From Clostridia bacterium (GTDB taxonomy: Bacteria; Bacillota; Clostridia; Oscillospirales; Acutalibacteraceae), in the NCBI GenBank assembly GCA_017465465.1, contig JAFTWE010000026.1:1-64000 (forward strand): a stretch of DNA of 64,000 nucleotides, read 5' to 3'. Of this stretch, positions 62,401 through 64,000 are shown one piece after another; position 1 is the first letter of the stretch; every line of letters starts with the position of its first letter. The notes below the pieces were generated by a model, which saw only the letters and a list, made by a program, of their open reading frames with translations, was not told where the DNA came from and did not search any database. The translations under genes and the position numbers were made by a program.

Positions 62401-63359
62401 TCAATGGCATAAGCCTTTTCTTTGGTGATAACCTCACCTGCTTCGGCAACAACTTCACCTGTCAATTCGTTTGCGATAGGCTGAGCAAGAGTGCAGCCAA
62501 CAAGACGGTCTGACATTGAAAGCTTTTTATTGTATTTGTATCTTCCGACTCTTGAAATGTCATAACGGTAAGGGTCGAAGAAAAGGTTATCGATATAAGT
62601 CTTGGCGGTTTCAAGAGTTGTAGGCTCACCGGGACGAAGCTTTTTGAACACTTCCATAATTGCTTCTTCAGTGTTCTTGGTTTCATCCTTTTCAAGTGTT
62701 GCTTCAATTCTTGGGTCATAGCCAAAGAAGTCACGGATATCCTCATCAGAGCTGAGTCCGAGAGCTCTGATGAAAGTGGTTATGAAGATTTTTCTGTTTT
62801 TATCGATACGAACATAGAAAAGGTCGTTGATATCGGTTTCATACTCAAGCCATGCACCGCGGTTGGGGATAACTGTGTTGGTATAAAGCTCAATACCGGT
62901 CTTATCGTGAGTCATATCATAATATACGCCGGGAGAACGAACTAACTGTGAAACAATAACACGCTCTGCACCATTGATAATAAAGGTACCGCTTTCGGTC
63001 ATAATCGGGAAGTCACCCATAAAGACTTCACTTTCTTTAACCACGCCGGTCTCTTTATTACGGAGTCTTGCTCTTACGCGCATAGGAGCAGCATAAGTAG
63101 CATCACGCTCTTTGCACTCTCTTACGGTGTACTTGGGCTTATCGTCCATACGGTAGTCAATAAACTTCAACACCCAGTTGCCTGTGTAGTCAGTGATATC
63201 TGCGATATCTCTGAAAACTTCTTTCAGGCCTGTGTCAAGAAACCACTGATATGAATCCTTCTGAATCTCAATGAGATTAGGCATATCCATAGCCTCTTTG
63301 ATTTTGCTGAAGCTCTGACGAGTTCTTTTGCCTCTGGCCTCGGGGGAATAAATCACCAT
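59469..63359 (-). CDS. rpoB: RNA polymerase beta subunit
   Basis: 1296 residues. The rifampicin-binding cluster reads [30 protein letters not shown] with wild-type Asp, His and Ser positions; [30 protein letters not shown] and [20 protein letters not shown] follow. The C-terminal tail is acidic ([13 protein letters not shown]...). The ATG at 63359 is chosen over a GTG four codons upstream which overlaps the CGGAGTGG site. It has a perfect promoter (63495-63523) and a leader of about 130 bases with two hairpins. Confidence 0.98.
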   Translation of the reverse strand: MVIYSPEARGKRTRQSFSKIKEAMDMPNLIEIQKDSYQWFLDTGLKEVFRDIADITDYTGNWVLKFIDYRMDDKPKYTVRECKERDATYAAPMRVRARLRNKETGVVKESEVFMGDFPIMTESGTFIINGAERVIVSQLVRSPGVYYDMTHDKTGIELYTNTVIPNRGAWLEYETDINDLFYVRIDKNRKIFITTFIRALGLSSDEDIRDFFGYDPRIEATLEKDETKNTEEAIMEVFKKLRPGEPTTLETAKTYIDNLFFDPYRYDISRVGRYKYNKKLSMSDRLVGCTLAQPIANELTGEVVAEAGEVITKEKAYAIEQAGAMVAYVTVGDKEIKVVSNGMVEIGEYLPQFTVDQLESIGINEKVSFKALSEILESCEDDDAIFEALRTRCDDLIPKHITVDDIFASINYINSIAFGIGRTDDIDHLGNRRIRSVGELLQNQFRIGIARMERVVRERMTLQAQEDEDKITPQSLINIRPVLMAIREFFGSSPLSQFMDQINPLAELTHKRRLSALGPGGLSRDRAGFEVRDVHYSHYGRMCPIETPEGPNIGLISYLATFAKINKYGFVEAPYRKVVDGKVLDEVRYMTADEEDEFIVAQANEPLNDDGTFKNKRVMARYRDEYHEMDNNRVHYMDVSPKMVVSVATAMIPFLENDDANRALMGANMQRQAVPLLTSDAPFVGTGMEYKAAVDSGVVVCAKRAGTVIHVNADFIEIQADEDGQIDKYTLIKFMRSNQSSCVNQKPIVSLGQHVDAKEVIADGPATDHGEISLGKNALIGFMTWEGYNYEDAVLINEKLVRDDVYTSIHIEDHDIEARDTKLGPEEITRDIPNVGDDALRDLDERGIIRVGAEVRSGDILVGKVTPKGETELTPEERLLRAIFGEKAKEVRDTSLRVPHGEYGIVVNVEVFTKENSDELSPGVNKVVRCYIAQKRKLSVGDKMAGRHGNKGVVSRILPQEDMPFLEDGTPLDIVLNPLGVPSRMNIGQVLEVHLGFAARHLGWRVMTPVFDGAHEEDIQYLLTKSCFFRKGDEFINSIVDEYEKSKTDKGEGFVTDELVDYVAERATDEKYAQVIEDARIARDGKSVLIDGRTGRKFDNRVTVGVMYYLKLHHLVDDKIHARSTGPYSLVTQQPLGGKAQFGGQRFGEMEVWALEAYGAAYTLQEILTVKSDDVVGRVKTYEAIVKGNNVPQPGIPESFKVLVKELQSLGLDVRVYDADEQEIDLRQNFDDELGFSQVTDDKAFSNVNDAESAEGYSLEDEEGNPIEEEEPEEFSDEMFSMEEAFDADEFYGDDE

Positions 63360-63394
63360 TCTAATAACCACTCCGTTCTTTTAATTTCGTCCAT

Positions 63395-63454
63395 GATTTA
63401 TGGTGGATAAATCGGATTTTGTCGGTATTTTTGTGCGAAATAACAGCACAAAAA
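63395..63454 (-). promoter_or_regulatory. rpoB leader hairpins
   Basis: Two stems in the rpoB 5' leader: TTTTGTGC/GCACAAAA (63454-63429) and GATTTAT/ATAAATC (63413-63395). No T-run follows, so they are not terminators. Confidence 0.4.
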
Positions 63455-63494
63455 ACACCATATAGACATTAAATTCCATTATAATAGTTGTAAC

Positions 63495-63523
63495 ATTATA
63501 TACCATTCCAACTCAACTGTCAA
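63495..63523 (-). promoter_or_regulatory. rpoBC promoter
   Basis: TTGACA (63523-63518), 17 bases, TATAAT (63500-63495): full consensus. Confidence 0.9.
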
Positions 63524-63542
63524 TAGGAAAATTCAAAAAAAT

Positions 63543-63570
63543 AAAAAAATCCCCGATGTGGGGATTTTTT
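63543..63570 (-). terminator. Terminator of the 63572 gene
   Basis: AAAATCCCC and GGGGATTTT around CATCG, with T-runs on both strands. It sits right after the upstream gene's stop and before the rpoB promoter. Confidence 0.85.
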
Positions 63571-63571
63571 G

Positions 63572-63985
63572 TTACCTGTCTATTTTCAAAATCATACTGT
63601 AATATTCGTCATACATATCACTGCTTTTTCCGAACCTGTTTTTATATTCAGTAAATGTATTATTGAAATCCAGAATATAAACGGGTTGAGATTCATAACC
63701 CTTAAAAAAAGCGAACACCTTATCTTTTTCGTTTTCATAACCGCAGTAATAATAAAAGCTGCCGTTATGATAAACTCTGCGTTTGAAACCTGTATAAAAA
63801 GTGAAGACGTGTTTCTCCGTACCAAGGTCTTCAAAAGACGAAAACATCTGTTTAATTTCTTCATGAGTGACCAAAAGATTTGATATCCCCACTTCTGTGT
63901 TTTCTTGAATACTACTTTCGTATCCTTCTTTATAACCGTAGTATGAATATGCCTCTATCTTTACAGATTGCGCCAGGTTTTCCAT
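63572..63985 (-). CDS. Unknown small soluble protein
   Basis: 137 residues, not recognised. Rich in Tyr and Phe (SYYGYKEGYES, GSFYYYCGYENEKDKVF), mixed alpha/beta by eye, no signal peptide or TM. The ATG at 63985 has GGTGA six bases before it. The upstream end of its operon lies outside the window. Function cannot be proposed. Confidence 0.7.
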   Translation of the reverse strand: MENLAQSVKIEAYSYYGYKEGYESSIQENTEVGISNLLVTHEEIKQMFSSFEDLGTEKHVFTFYTGFKRRVYHNGSFYYYCGYENEKDKVFAFFKGYESQPVYILDFNNTFTEYKNRFGKSSDMYDEYYSMILKIDR

Positions 63986-64000
63986 TATTTCACCGTCATC

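Overview
The window looks like a chromosomal segment of a low-to-moderate GC Gram-positive anaerobe of the class Clostridia, most likely a Ruminococcus/Oscillospiraceae-type gut bacterium. The evidence is the gene order rpoB-rpoC-rpsL-rpsG-fusA-tuf, a type A RNase P RNA, a HisG/HisZ split histidine operon, a dockerin module, a DUF4474 lipoprotein, MscL with a zinc-ribbon tail, TmcAL, AGGAGG-type ribosome binding sites and very regular TTGACA-N17-TATAAT promoters. Species cannot be fixed from sequence reading alone.

Layout. 1-600: a decayed C-terminal piece of a large serine recombinase beside an initiator tRNA gene. 835-1793: rplM-rpsI operon. 1795-3155: a hairpin-rich dispersed repeat and a lone eutH. 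3183-10782: a complete, tightly overlapping minus-strand histidine operon hisZGDCBHAF-IE with two tandem promoters. 10946-12345: an M29 aminopeptidase and a second dispersed repeat. 12351-17098: an unknown membrane protein, recD2, comF and an mreB-like gene, preceded by rnpB. 17119-18482: a cytidylyltransferase/LicD pair. 18484-22746: small metabolic or unknown genes (GNAT, DUF2804, PnuC, TmcAL) with short palindromic repeats. 22775-27943: ackA, a secreted protein, a degenerate EEP-fold protein and a sugar epimerase/oxidoreductase operon.

27942-39458 is the most distinctive region. A single 3415-residue secreted protein carries an apparently complete PHP metal-site domain followed by about 25 Listeria-Bacteroides (InlB B-type) repeats, two of them with inserted domains. 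Eleven bases after its stop begins a 61-residue acidic peptide with a strong ribosome binding site, followed by a CPBP-type membrane protein whose catalytic motif is altered. This three-gene unit is my best candidate for something undescribed.

39493-49879: a ChbG/YdjC deacetylase, an esterase with a FliB-like lysine methylase, a divergent EF-G paralogue lacking the usual catalytic His and NKxD, a membrane-anchored dockerin protein, two lipoproteins, and a sugar kinase coupled to a catalytically dead-looking GDPD-fold membrane protein. 49880-63359: a DivIVA-like coiled coil with mscL, then the core rpoBC/str operon. A small unknown gene closes the window.

Several genes encode folds whose catalytic residues are missing (EEP, GDPD, CPBP, EF-G paralogue), and several core genes start at TTG or GTG. 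All functional calls come from motif recognition by eye; no searches were run.
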